A stretch of DNA of 64,000 nucleotides, taken from assembly GCA_021798115.1 (NCBI GenBank), contig JAJZYM010000003.1, forward strand, positions 1-64,000, written 5' to 3'. Positions 30,101 to 38,468 of the stretch are shown one piece after another. The position numbers were made by a program, and so were the translations under genes. Position 1 is the stretch's first letter. The number at the start of each line of letters is the position of its first letter. The notes beneath the pieces are model-generated. The model was not told where the DNA came from, searched no databases, and was given only the letters and a program-made list of their open reading frames with translations. The stretch comes from Pseudomonadota bacterium. GTDB lineage: Bacteria; Pseudomonadota; Gammaproteobacteria; JAKAQQ01.

Positions 30101-30168
30101 AGCACTGGGGCCGTCGCAAGGAGGAGAAACGCGAGACCGGCGAGAGCGGGGCGAAGGGCGTGGCGCAT
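27076..30168 (-). CDS. large exported BNR/VPS10-like beta-propeller protein (sialidase-like fold, probable glycosyl-hydrolase-related or protein-binding)
   Basis: Signal peptide MRHALRPALAGLAFLLLATAPVLAA; many SxDGGxTW Asp-box repeats. Confidence 0.85.
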   Translation of the reverse strand: MRHALRPALAGLAFLLLATAPVLAAPHPMPPALFHALRARFLGPYRGGRVLAVTGVAGHPNLYYFGSVDGGVFRSEDGGVTWTPLFQHGPVASIGAIAVAPSNPKIIYVGTGEADMRSDVSLGGGVFRSTNGGRTWHAVGLTKTRQISDIIVSPHNPNHVLVAALGHSFGPNPERGIYMTLDGGRHWHHVLRLNDRTGVADLVTDPDNPRVLYATSWSAVRPPWTQYPPLEGHNSAVYRSSDGGRSWRRLKTRGLPLARAGRIGLAVAPHGLLYAVVSAHPGGGIYRSLDGGHTWTLVNADRNLWRRGWYFGEIFVDPKNPDVVYVPNTAFYRSLDGGENFVCIKGSPSGDDFHTMWISPTHPKRMILGVDQGVAISVDGGRTWTPWLNQPTAQIYRLATDNRYPFHIYATQQDSGSLNLVSRSNEGILTLRSWTATAGGEAGYAIPDPTDPHIVFGTDIGGSVSRYDSRTGLSENISPWPLNTFGQPLPLAPYRYSWIVPLAVSPRAPYALYVGAQKVLRSSDGGRRWTAISPDLTGRRIHGPTSWKTPPTIANATALGYGAIYTIAVSPRAPGDLWVGTTNGFVWHTTDGGRHWTNVTPRGLRPWSRIDRITASPFDARSAYLAVDLHRLNDDRPYIYVTHDGGRSWRLRARGLPSHAYVHVVREDPDRRGLLFAGTELGLYVSFDDGRVWQRFGDNLPTTAIHDLALHGDDLVVGTHGRGIWMFHDIVPLLQAKRAIARRRVWLFRPAVATHIRRTMFRAEPFPPEVPQAPNPQNGALIYYFLDHPLRGPIRLEILGPHGHILRAFSSATRERPHPLAQPAFPNFFRAPVNRLTDRAGLNRFVWHLHIARPRALMYGWGGPGDIGRTPVAPQGPFVPPGRYTVVLIAGGHRLEAPLVVREDPRIQVTTRDLDVQYAFARRIAEALSTDTATVLAARALRLHLEKLAHHRAGRHEAQELLARLTSWMAANPARFNGVFGALLGAVESSDHRPTVAERTAFHFEDARFLTLLHHYQRIARAASDLDRHT

Positions 30169-30230
30169 GGCGTCGTCCGGGGAGGGGGTCTTTGGTATTG
30201 TAGGACGAACCCCGTGGCGGGTGACAGGCC

Positions 30231-31055
30231 TTGAACGACCCGGAGAAACTGAGGATTGCACGTTACCCTGCGAACGAGCGGGGACGCGATTTCGTCGTGG
30301 GCGATCTCCACGGGTGCCGTGCCCTCCTCGACCGCCTCTTGGAGGAGGTGGCTTTTGATCCCGAGCGCGACCGGCTTTTCAGCGTCGGCGATCTCATCGA
30401 CCGTGGGCCGGAATCCATGCGTTGTCTGGATCTTCTGGACGAGCCCTGGTGTCATGCGGTGTTGGGCAACCACGAGGTGATGTTGATCGATTTCTTCGCC
30501 CGCGCGCTGGCGCTCGGCGGACGCGTCGTCTGGGAAGAAGAACACGATTTCCTGCGTAACGGTGGCGGCTGGGTGCGGCGCGAACTGGTCGAGGGCGGCA
30601 CCCGCGTGGGCCCGCGTCTCATGGAGGTCTTGACCCAGCTCGAGACCCTTCCGCACCTCATCGTTGTCGGCACGGCCGCCGAACGCTTCCACGTGGTGCA
30701 CGCCGAGCTCGTCCGGCCGGCGGGAGCCTCCTCTCTCGTCTATCGTGACAAGGACATCGACCGCGACTTCGCGCATCTTCACGCGTCGGAGAGGGAGCGG
30801 CTCAAGGAGGTGGTGTCCTGGTCGCGTCGTCTCATGGGGCGGGGGGGGGACGGCTCTGCTCCCGAGACGGTCGAGGGCCTCTCGCCCACCTACTGCGGGC
30901 ACACGCCGGGGTTTTCTCCGCGCCGCCTGGCGTCCCACATCTGCATCGACACGGGGGCGTATCTGCCCTATCTCTTCGCCGAGGAGCGTGGACACGGCTG
31001 GGGACTCACCCTGGTCGAACCGCAAACCGGGGTTTTCACCCGCGCCGAGCCCTGA
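30231..31055 (+). CDS. metallophosphoesterase / Ser-Thr protein phosphatase family (PrpA/ApaH-like)
   Basis: VVGDLHGC, VGDLIDRGP, LGNHEVM motifs; TTG start. Confidence 0.87.
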   Translation: MNDPEKLRIARYPANERGRDFVVGDLHGCRALLDRLLEEVAFDPERDRLFSVGDLIDRGPESMRCLDLLDEPWCHAVLGNHEVMLIDFFARALALGGRVVWEEEHDFLRNGGGWVRRELVEGGTRVGPRLMEVLTQLETLPHLIVVGTAAERFHVVHAELVRPAGASSLVYRDKDIDRDFAHLHASERERLKEVVSWSRRLMGRGGDGSAPETVEGLSPTYCGHTPGFSPRRLASHICIDTGAYLPYLFAEERGHGWGLTLVEPQTGVFTRAEP

Positions 31056-31088
31056 GCTCCGTCGTATGGCGCGCGCACGGGGTGTGCG

Positions 31089-31610
31089 ATGTCCCCTGCG
31101 CTGTGGGACAATCCCGCGATCGTCGTCCCGATATCGGAGCCGCCCGTGAACGCATCCGTACGCGTCCTTTTGAGACAAGAGCAGGATTATCGTTTTGTGG
31201 TCGATTGGCGGGAGGGGCGGGCGGCTTTCGTCGCGGACGAAGAGCCGCCTCTCGGCGGCGGCGATGGCCCGAGTCCTCTCCAACTTCTCCTGAGTGCGGT
31301 CGCGAGCTGTCTCTCGTCGAGCCTTGTTTTTGCGCTCCGTAAGCACCACGAGGACGGCGGGACGATTCGCGCCGAAGCCGTCGGGCGGACGGGACGAAAC
31401 GCACGCGGGCGCCTGCGGGTCGAAGCGATCGAGGTCCGTCTGAGTCTGGGTGCTCCGGCCACCGAGGTCCGGAGCCTCGGGCGGATCGTGCAAGAGTTCG
31501 AGGATTTCTGCACCGTCGGCCAAAGTGTGGCGCGCGGCATTCCGCTCACGGTGCGCCTCGAGGACGGGAACGGAGCCGAGATTCCCGGTCTCGTCGCACC
31601 CCCGGATTGA
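31089..31610 (+). CDS. OsmC family protein
   Basis: PLQLLLSAVASCLSSSL...FCTVGQSV, OsmC cysteine motifs. Confidence 0.82.
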   Translation: MSPALWDNPAIVVPISEPPVNASVRVLLRQEQDYRFVVDWREGRAAFVADEEPPLGGGDGPSPLQLLLSAVASCLSSSLVFALRKHHEDGGTIRAEAVGRTGRNARGRLRVEAIEVRLSLGAPATEVRSLGRIVQEFEDFCTVGQSVARGIPLTVRLEDGNGAEIPGLVAPPD

Positions 31611-31658
31611 GAGCCGGCGGAGGTTGGCGCACTTCCTGTGGGCGGGGGTCTCTGAGGG

Positions 31659-32936
31659 TCAGAGCGCCTGGAGTGCGCCGTAGACGCCGAGCGCCACCGT
31701 GAGAACGATGAGTGAGAGAACGAGAACGGCGTAGCCGCCACGCAGGCGGTGCGCGGGGGGCAGCGCACGACGGGCCAAAAGATAAAGGAACCCGAGGACG
31801 ATCGGGAGGAGGAGGGCGTTCATGACTTCGATCGCGATCGAGAGCGTGACGAGATTCACGCCGCTCGTGACGAGGAGGGCCCCCGCCACGAGGGCCAGGG
31901 CGTAGACGAGGTAGAACCAAGGGGCTTCGTGCAGGCGGTGGTTGAGGGACCGGCGGTAGCCGCTGACTTCCCCGAGGCCCCAGGCCGCGGTGAGCGAGAC
32001 GACGATGCCGGCCACGAGGCTGGCGCCGACGATGCCGACGGCGAAGACGGCCCGACCGACCGGCCCGCCGAGAAAGGACGTGAGCGTCCGGCTGATCTCG
32101 GGAACATCGTTGAGCGAGGCGTGCGGATTGCTGCGGCCGATCGTTGCGGCGACGGCCACGATCATGGCGATCATGATCGCTTGGGTGAGAAAGGCTCCGA
32201 GCAGGGTGTCGGCGCGCGCCTCGCCGATGTGGTGGCGCTTGAGTTTTTTGTCGACGACGGACGCCTGCTGGTAGAAGACCATCCAGGGCATGATCACCGC
32301 CCCGATGTTCGCGGCGACCAGATAAAGATAGGAGGTGTGTCCGATGGGGAAGGTGCCGAGCCCGCGCAGGAGGGAGGGGATGTGGGGGTGCGCGCGGTAC
32401 GCCACGTAGAAGAGGGCCACTTCGAACAGCCCGACGATGATGGCGACGATTTCGACCGAACGGTACGATCCGCTGATGACCACGAAGAGAAGAAAGAGCA
32501 CCGTCGCCCACACGCTCAGATCGAGCGGAATCCCGTAAATCTGCCCGGCGCCGGCCATGCCGATCATTTCGGTCACGAGGGCGCCCACGCACGAGACCAG
32601 AAGGGTCGTGACCGAGATCCACGCCCAGAGGGGTCCGAAGGTCTCGCGGATGAGCTCGCCGTGCCCGCGTCCCGTGTAAAGTCCCAGCCGAACGGTGAGC
32701 TCCTGCACCATGTAGAGGATGGGGATGAGAAAGAGCTGAAGAGCAATGAGGGTGTAGCCCCATTCGGCTCCGCTCTGCGCTGCGGTCACCAGGCTTCCGG
32801 CATCCGTGTCGGCCAGCATGACGATGAGGCCCGGCCCCATGACGAGGAGGAAAAGCCCGAGACGGCCGCGCAACCCCCTTCGGACTCTTTCGCCCTCCGC
32901 CTCCTCGGTCACGACAGGCTGCGGCTGGGCATGCAT
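31659..32936 (-). CDS. NRAMP-family divalent metal ion transporter, atypical TM1/TM6 motifs
   Basis: GPGLIVMLADTDAGSLVTAAQSGAEWGY (TM1), NIGAVIMPWMVFYQQASVVDKK (TM6). Confidence 0.85.
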   Translation of the reverse strand: MHAQPQPVVTEEAEGERVRRGLRGRLGLFLLVMGPGLIVMLADTDAGSLVTAAQSGAEWGYTLIALQLFLIPILYMVQELTVRLGLYTGRGHGELIRETFGPLWAWISVTTLLVSCVGALVTEMIGMAGAGQIYGIPLDLSVWATVLFLLFVVISGSYRSVEIVAIIVGLFEVALFYVAYRAHPHIPSLLRGLGTFPIGHTSYLYLVAANIGAVIMPWMVFYQQASVVDKKLKRHHIGEARADTLLGAFLTQAIMIAMIVAVAATIGRSNPHASLNDVPEISRTLTSFLGGPVGRAVFAVGIVGASLVAGIVVSLTAAWGLGEVSGYRRSLNHRLHEAPWFYLVYALALVAGALLVTSGVNLVTLSIAIEVMNALLLPIVLGFLYLLARRALPPAHRLRGGYAVLVLSLIVLTVALGVYGALQAL

Positions 32937-32968
32937 GGGGACGGACTCGTGGGCGAAGGAGCCTGCCG

Positions 32969-32992
32969 ATTATACAGGACCATAATAGTCCT
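32969..32992 (-). promoter_or_regulatory. candidate promoter/operator for the NRAMP-family gene: TATAAT (32974-32969) abutting dyad AGGAC-CATAATA-GTCCT (32976-32992)
   Basis: Direct reading; dyad sits where the -10/-35 spacer would be. Confidence 0.5.
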
Positions 32993-35015
32993 ATTTAGAG
33001 GGCGTCGGACGGGGCCCTTCACCGGAAGACGGTCGCGGTTGCAATTGGGCGAGCCAGGTGAGGAACCCCGCTGTATCTTGTGCGCCCACCAGGCGCGCCG
33101 TGGGACGTGCGGCGAGCGTCCCGTGACGGAAGGCGAAATAAAGGAACGTGGGCGGACCAAGAACGTGGTAGCGCGCCAGGAGTTGCCCGCTTGCGCGGTC
33201 GTCGCGTGTGACGTCCGCACGCACGAAGAGGAAGGGATGAAGCGCAGCGACGACACGTCGGCGGTGGAAGACGGTGCGGTCCATGATGACGCAGGAGACA
33301 CACCAACGGGCGTCGTAGTCCACGAGGACGGGCCGTCCCTCGCGGCGCGCCAGGGCAAAGTCGCGGTCGAGCGCGTGTGGGCTCCGGGCGATCAGGGTCT
33401 TCGGTGGGACCCCGTGTGTCGTTGGCAGTGGCACGGACGACCCCGCAACGAAGCGCAGGGGAGTCACGAGATGTCTCGTCCCGCCGAGGGCTCCGAGCAC
33501 TTCGCCCACGGCGAGGAGGAGGAGCACCACGGCAAACCCCCGGCGGAAGCGGTGGCCGGAGGGCTCGTTGGGCACGCTCGCGCCCGGGTTCACGAACACG
33601 GCCATGAGTGCAAAGAGCAGGCCCAGGAGGAGGGCGACGACCGGCGTCGGGAGCACGCGGGCGGCGAACCAGAGAGCGAGTCCGTAGAGGACAAATCCCA
33701 GGAAGCGCTCGACGGCCGTGAGCCAGGCTCCGCCGCGCGGCCAGAAGGAACTGGCGAGAAGAGCGGCGGTGAGGAGCGGGATCCCGAGACCGAGGCCGAG
33801 CACGAAAAGAAGAAGCGCCCCGCGGATCGCTTCCCCTTGGTAGACGGCGAGGGTGAGTCCCGCGGCGACGGCGGGCGTCAGGCAGGGGCTCGCGAGAAGA
33901 GCCGATCCGACCCCGAGCAGAAGAGGGGCGAGGAGCGGGCTGGTGTTGCGGCTGCCGAGTCGGGAGATCCTGTCGCGAAGGCGCAGCGGGAGCTCGAGGC
34001 GGAGATCGGCGAGCATGGCCGTGCCGTAGAGGGCAAAAAGAGCGGCGAAGACCCCGATGACCCACGGGGTCTCGAAGAAGGGAATGAGGCTCTGCCCCGC
34101 CGCCGCGGCGAGAAGACCCAGGAGGCCGTATGTGATCGCCACCCCGAGGACGTACGCCACAGAGGCCCGAAACCGCCCGAGCCGCGTTCCTCCTCCTGCC
34201 CGCCCCAGGGTGCCGAGGAGGATCGGAACCATGGGGGCCCCGCAGGGGGTGAAGGCGAGGAGAATGCCGGCCAGGAAAAACAGGAGGATCTCGCCTCCGA
34301 GACTTCCGCCCTGCGTTCGGGGGGACGCGCGCCGGGACGCCGGTTCCGGGACACGAAGATTCCGGGCCGCCGAGACGGCGGTCCGGGCTTGTCCCGCTCG
34401 GGCTTGGGTCGCTGCGGGGAGGGGCAGGGACAGAGCCGGGTGGAGTCCGTGGGGCGACGGCAATGTGAGGGTGCGTTCCTGCGGCGGGTAGCAGAGCCCG
34501 CGTTCCGCGCAGCCCTGGTAGTGCACACGCAAGACCACGGGTTGTCCTCCACTCCCCAGGGTCCGGATCGTGAGGACGAGATGTCGGTAGTAGACGGGAA
34601 CGGGTCCCTGGGGCTCGTTCCTGAGGAGGCCCGGAGGCAGCCGGAAACGAAGGTGCACCCCCGGCGGGGCCGACACTTCGACACGCGTCTTGTTGCGGTA
34701 GAGATAGTAGCCCTTGGCGATGCGCCAGCGAAGAACGATGCGGTGATCCGAGAGACGCCGGGCGTGCAGACGGTAGGCGCGGGCGGCGGGAAGGAAGCGG
34801 GGCGAGGCGCTCTTCGAGGCGAGAAGATGGCTCAGGATCGAGGCGCGGGACGCAGGGGCGAGCGTCAGGAGAAGGCCCAGGAGGAGGAAAAGGTGCCAGG
34901 ACCAGGGGCCGTGCGAGGAGGCTTCCCTCTCACGGCTTGCCCGTTCCGTTGCACGGAGGGCGGTCTTGGGCATCGTGTCGGCGACGATCGGCGGGGAGTG
35001 GGAGCGGCGGACCAT
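32991..35015 (-). CDS. dsbD: thiol:disulfide interchange protein DsbD
   Basis: N-terminal DsbDalpha-like domain, 8-TM CcdA-like core (TPCGAPMVPILLGTLG), C-terminal thioredoxin DYDARWCVSCVIMDR. Confidence 0.9.
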   Translation of the reverse strand: MVRRSHSPPIVADTMPKTALRATERASREREASSHGPWSWHLFLLLGLLLTLAPASRASILSHLLASKSASPRFLPAARAYRLHARRLSDHRIVLRWRIAKGYYLYRNKTRVEVSAPPGVHLRFRLPPGLLRNEPQGPVPVYYRHLVLTIRTLGSGGQPVVLRVHYQGCAERGLCYPPQERTLTLPSPHGLHPALSLPLPAATQARAGQARTAVSAARNLRVPEPASRRASPRTQGGSLGGEILLFFLAGILLAFTPCGAPMVPILLGTLGRAGGGTRLGRFRASVAYVLGVAITYGLLGLLAAAAGQSLIPFFETPWVIGVFAALFALYGTAMLADLRLELPLRLRDRISRLGSRNTSPLLAPLLLGVGSALLASPCLTPAVAAGLTLAVYQGEAIRGALLLFVLGLGLGIPLLTAALLASSFWPRGGAWLTAVERFLGFVLYGLALWFAARVLPTPVVALLLGLLFALMAVFVNPGASVPNEPSGHRFRRGFAVVLLLLAVGEVLGALGGTRHLVTPLRFVAGSSVPLPTTHGVPPKTLIARSPHALDRDFALARREGRPVLVDYDARWCVSCVIMDRTVFHRRRVVAALHPFLFVRADVTRDDRASGQLLARYHVLGPPTFLYFAFRHGTLAARPTARLVGAQDTAGFLTWLAQLQPRPSSGEGPRPTPSK

Positions 35016-35096
35016 GATGTCAGGGCGAGATCGAGAGTAGGAGGTCCGCGCCCCCAGGCGAAGGATCCGGGTGGAACGACCCGACGAGCCTTGTGC

Positions 35097-35148
35097 AAAG
35101 CGCGGAAAGCGCGGAAAGAGACCTAGGCGGACTAGGCGTATATATAAT
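35097..35148 (+). promoter_or_regulatory. two consecutive 9-bp tandem duplications followed by TATAAT
   Basis: AAAGCGCGG x2 (35097-35114), CTAGGCGGA/CTAGGCGTA (35123-35140), TATAAT 35143-35148. Confidence 0.5.
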
Positions 35149-35234
35149 AAGATCAAAGCGGGCCACGGTACGGAACCTTCAGGTTATCAAGGAGAAACCC
35201 CATCACAAAGAGTACGAAACCTCACGCGAAAGAG

Positions 35235-38200
35235 ATGCGCGCACAGACCACGCGCAGGCATCCTTCGCTGCTCTGGGTCCGTCTCCTCGGAGGGGGATTC
35301 CTGGCGGGTGTGATCCTCGCGGGGTTTTTCTCCTGGCACGACAGCCGGATGCGCGCCAGAACCGAAATCCTTGCCAACCTGCGCCATGAAGCGAAGATGC
35401 TCGCGGGGCTCCTCGCCGATGAGGAACGCCAGCTTCGTGTGCTCACGGCCATGGCCCGGCGTGGCGACGGGAGGCTTCTCCGACTCTATCTCGCGTCGGA
35501 GTCCCGGCGCATTCCGGCTTTCGTGCTCTACGATGCGCGTGGACGCCGTCGTGCGGCCTGGGGGCAGGTTCCCCCCGTCGTCCCTGCCCGTCTTGCCGCG
35601 GCCCGCGTCCGGCGCTCGCCCCGTTTCCGCGACGATTGGCTCCTGCCCCTCGGCCACGGTCCCCACTCGGTCGTCCTCTTGATCCGCCGCGACCGCGAAC
35701 TCGGCTGGGCCGCCCTTGTTGTGAAGCGGGGATTGCTCCACCGTCTCCTTTTTACGCCCATCCCGCTCACTGGAAACCGCCTCTCGCTGCATGCGGGCGC
35801 TCGCGTTCTCGCGCGGCGCGTTGTGAGCGGGGTGGTCTTCCCCGCTCCTCCAGGTCTGGCCACTTTCCTTGACTCGGGTCCGCTTTCCCTGAGTGTTCCC
35901 TTGGTGCCGCGCGGCACGAATCTCGTGCTGACGTCCCGTGTTTCCGCCGCCGCGCTGGCGGCGCTCTGGTGGCGCCGCAACTTCGTGGCCGCGATCCTCG
36001 TCGTGGTGCTCCTCGTGGCCCTCGTTGTCGTGGAACGGGCTCTGTCCGCATCGCTCACCAGCGAGATGGCTCTTCAGGAAGAGAGAGAAAAAACCACGGA
36101 GCGACAGTTGTCCGCGCTCAAGGAGCGCCTGGATCTCGAGCAGCATCTCAAGGACATCAAGGAGGTGTACCGCCTGCTCAACGACGCGGTGGCCCGTCAT
36201 TTGCCCGAGCAGGTGCTCTTTCGCCGGGCCACCGAAATTCTGGCAAGTGTCCCGGTGGGCCGGGGGTTCTGGTTCGCCGTCTACAACTGGGAAGGACTCG
36301 AGGAGGCGGCGGACGTGACGACCGCTTCCGGCTGGTCACTGTTCATGGGGCCGGAGATGGACCACCGGCGTCTCGTCACGCTCTACGGCTCCCCGCCCAC
36401 CCGGCTGGAGAAGAGCTCCGAGAAGCCCGCCGTGGGGACGCTCGATCCGCTCCAGCAGCTTCTCGAGAGCGGCGAGGATGTCTTCCTGCCGGACGCCGCC
36501 GAACGGACCGATCTCGACCCGCGCTGGCACGCCTTGGTCGAGACCCGGAACGCTTCCGGTCTTTGTCTCGCGCCCATCTTGCGTGATCCTCTCCTCGTCG
36601 GGCAGTTCGGCCTTTTGTGCTCTCGGGAAGACGAGGAGGACGAGAGCCGAGAGATCGTCCGGGGATTCGCCCTCGAGGTGGCGCGGATCCTCTCTTACGG
36701 GCTCACGGATCTTGCGGCCCGCCAGGCTCTCGAATACGCGGGATTCCACGATCTCCTCACCGGGCTGCCGAACCGACAGCTCTTCTACGACCGCATGCAG
36801 CAGCTCCTGCGTGGCCTTGAACGCGACGGCACCCCCTTTGGTGTGGCGATTCTGGATCTCGACGGTTTCAAGGAGGTCAACGACACTTACGGCCATTTGA
36901 TCGGGGACCGTGTGCTCGCCACCTTGGCGGGCCGCATGCGTGAGTTCCTGCGTGCGGCCGACACCGTGGCCCGCTTGGGAGGGGACGAGTTTGCGCTTCT
37001 CTTGCCGCGCCTCTCGTCCGAGACGGCCGAGGCGTTTCTGGACCGTCTTCGCTCGAGTCTCGTTCGTCCCTTCGATCTCGCCGTGGGGACGCTCGATGTG
37101 ACCCCCTCGCTCGGGTTGGCGCTGGCCCCGCGCGACGGGAACGACCGGGATCGTCTCCTGCGCGCAGCCGATTCCGCTCTTTACCGCGCGAAGAAATCGG
37201 GCCGCGGCGTGTGGTTGGTTTACGACGAGAATCGCGACGCTCAGGTGCTGCGACCGTTGCGGGCGCTTCCGCTGGCCGTCGAGAGCGCTCCTGCGACGGT
37301 TCGTCTCGAACCGGAGATCGACGCGGCTCGGGGCGTGATGAGCGGCCTCATCCTCCAGCGCTATGACGCGACAGGGGTCCGCCCGCTTCCGGCCCTTGCG
37401 GCGGGCCTGAACGACGAGGCCCATCAAGAGATCCTCGCTCTCCTCTCCGCCGTTCGTCCTCTCCATGCGTTTCCCGCTCCGCGCCCGGGTCTCACCCTGA
37501 GCGTTCCGTTCCCCGTGGGTTCACTCGCCCGTGACGAGGCGACCCACGAGATCCTCGCGGCCCTCGCCCCCTTTCAGGCCCAGGGATGGCGAACGCTTGT
37601 CGTCTTGATGGCCGACGATCCCGAGATGACGCCCTCCGTCCGCCTCGGCGTTCGTCATCTCCGCCGTTTGGGCGTGACCGTCGGTTGGCAGTTCGATCCC
37701 GATTGCCGCTACCGTCCGGACGAACTCGCGCGTTTCGAAATTGACCGCATGACGCTCGCACCGGAACTCGTGAGTGAGCTGCCGCGTCGGCTCTGGCCTT
37801 CGGCCATCGTCTCCTCGCTCCTGGCCGCAGCCGACCTCCTTGATATACATGTTTCGGCCCGCGGGGTCGGACGGCCTGAAGCGGTGGAGATCTTGACACT
37901 TTTGGGATGCCGCTATCTCGCCGGACCCTGGGTGGGCGCGGCCCTCAAACCCGAGAATGCCCTGGAGGGCCTGTCCTCATTGATGCACGAGCGCTGGGAT
38001 GGCCGATCGCCGCTTCCACAGGGGACGGGGGGATTTGGCGATCTGCCGCTCCTCCTCTTCCGGAGCACGCACGAACCCTGGCTCGACCGGAGTTACGTGC
38101 GCCTCTACCTGCGCCGCCGGGGAAGGCCTCCTCCGTCTTCCGAATGCTCCCTCGGGGGCTGGCTCGTCCGACGCCGAGCGACGGTGACGTCCGCCGCGGT

Positions 38201-38396
38201 GCGTCGCACCCTCGATCGACTGGCGCACGTGCACGATGCCTTCCACACGGCTCTCCGGACCCACATCGAGGAGGAGGGGGGCGAACTTCGCCGTTACGAT
38301 CCCGCCGTGTTCCTCGCGCTTTGGCCAGAGTTCGAAGCGGCCGTGGCCGCTGTCCGCACCGATCTCACGACGTCCTCCTCGGCGGGTCTGGCCTGA
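35235..38396 (+). CDS. membrane GGDEF protein with degenerate EAL-like region and C-terminal CZB-like domain
   Basis: N-terminal TM sensor, GAF-like middle, ARLGGDEFALLL active GGDEF motif, degenerate EAL-like segment, then CSLGGWL...LAHVHDAFHTAL. Confidence 0.85.
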   Translation: MRAQTTRRHPSLLWVRLLGGGFLAGVILAGFFSWHDSRMRARTEILANLRHEAKMLAGLLADEERQLRVLTAMARRGDGRLLRLYLASESRRIPAFVLYDARGRRRAAWGQVPPVVPARLAAARVRRSPRFRDDWLLPLGHGPHSVVLLIRRDRELGWAALVVKRGLLHRLLFTPIPLTGNRLSLHAGARVLARRVVSGVVFPAPPGLATFLDSGPLSLSVPLVPRGTNLVLTSRVSAAALAALWWRRNFVAAILVVVLLVALVVVERALSASLTSEMALQEEREKTTERQLSALKERLDLEQHLKDIKEVYRLLNDAVARHLPEQVLFRRATEILASVPVGRGFWFAVYNWEGLEEAADVTTASGWSLFMGPEMDHRRLVTLYGSPPTRLEKSSEKPAVGTLDPLQQLLESGEDVFLPDAAERTDLDPRWHALVETRNASGLCLAPILRDPLLVGQFGLLCSREDEEDESREIVRGFALEVARILSYGLTDLAARQALEYAGFHDLLTGLPNRQLFYDRMQQLLRGLERDGTPFGVAILDLDGFKEVNDTYGHLIGDRVLATLAGRMREFLRAADTVARLGGDEFALLLPRLSSETAEAFLDRLRSSLVRPFDLAVGTLDVTPSLGLALAPRDGNDRDRLLRAADSALYRAKKSGRGVWLVYDENRDAQVLRPLRALPLAVESAPATVRLEPEIDAARGVMSGLILQRYDATGVRPLPALAAGLNDEAHQEILALLSAVRPLHAFPAPRPGLTLSVPFPVGSLARDEATHEILAALAPFQAQGWRTLVVLMADDPEMTPSVRLGVRHLRRLGVTVGWQFDPDCRYRPDELARFEIDRMTLAPELVSELPRRLWPSAIVSSLLAAADLLDIHVSARGVGRPEAVEILTLLGCRYLAGPWVGAALKPENALEGLSSLMHERWDGRSPLPQGTGGFGDLPLLLFRSTHEPWLDRSYVRLYLRRRGRPPPSSECSLGGWLVRRRATVTSAAVRRTLDRLAHVHDAFHTALRTHIEEEGGELRRYDPAVFLALWPEFEAAVAAVRTDLTTSSSAGLA

Positions 38397-38406
38397 GCTT
38401 CTTCGC

Positions 38407-38415
38407 GGCTACAAT
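38407..38415 (+). promoter_or_regulatory. GGCTACAAT -10-like element upstream of tyrS
   Basis: Same nonamer found upstream of fpr and acpP. Confidence 0.4.
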
Positions 38416-38468
38416 GGCGCCGGACCGCAGAGTCAGCGGTTCTCAACAATGATTCCGGTGGAGGTCCG

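Noticed and set aside
31749-35126. 1125-aa plus-strand ORF
   Set aside because: Antisense to the NRAMP-family gene and dsbD, both well supported; Glu/Arg/Gly/Asp-rich sequence without domains, a typical GC-rich mirror ORF.
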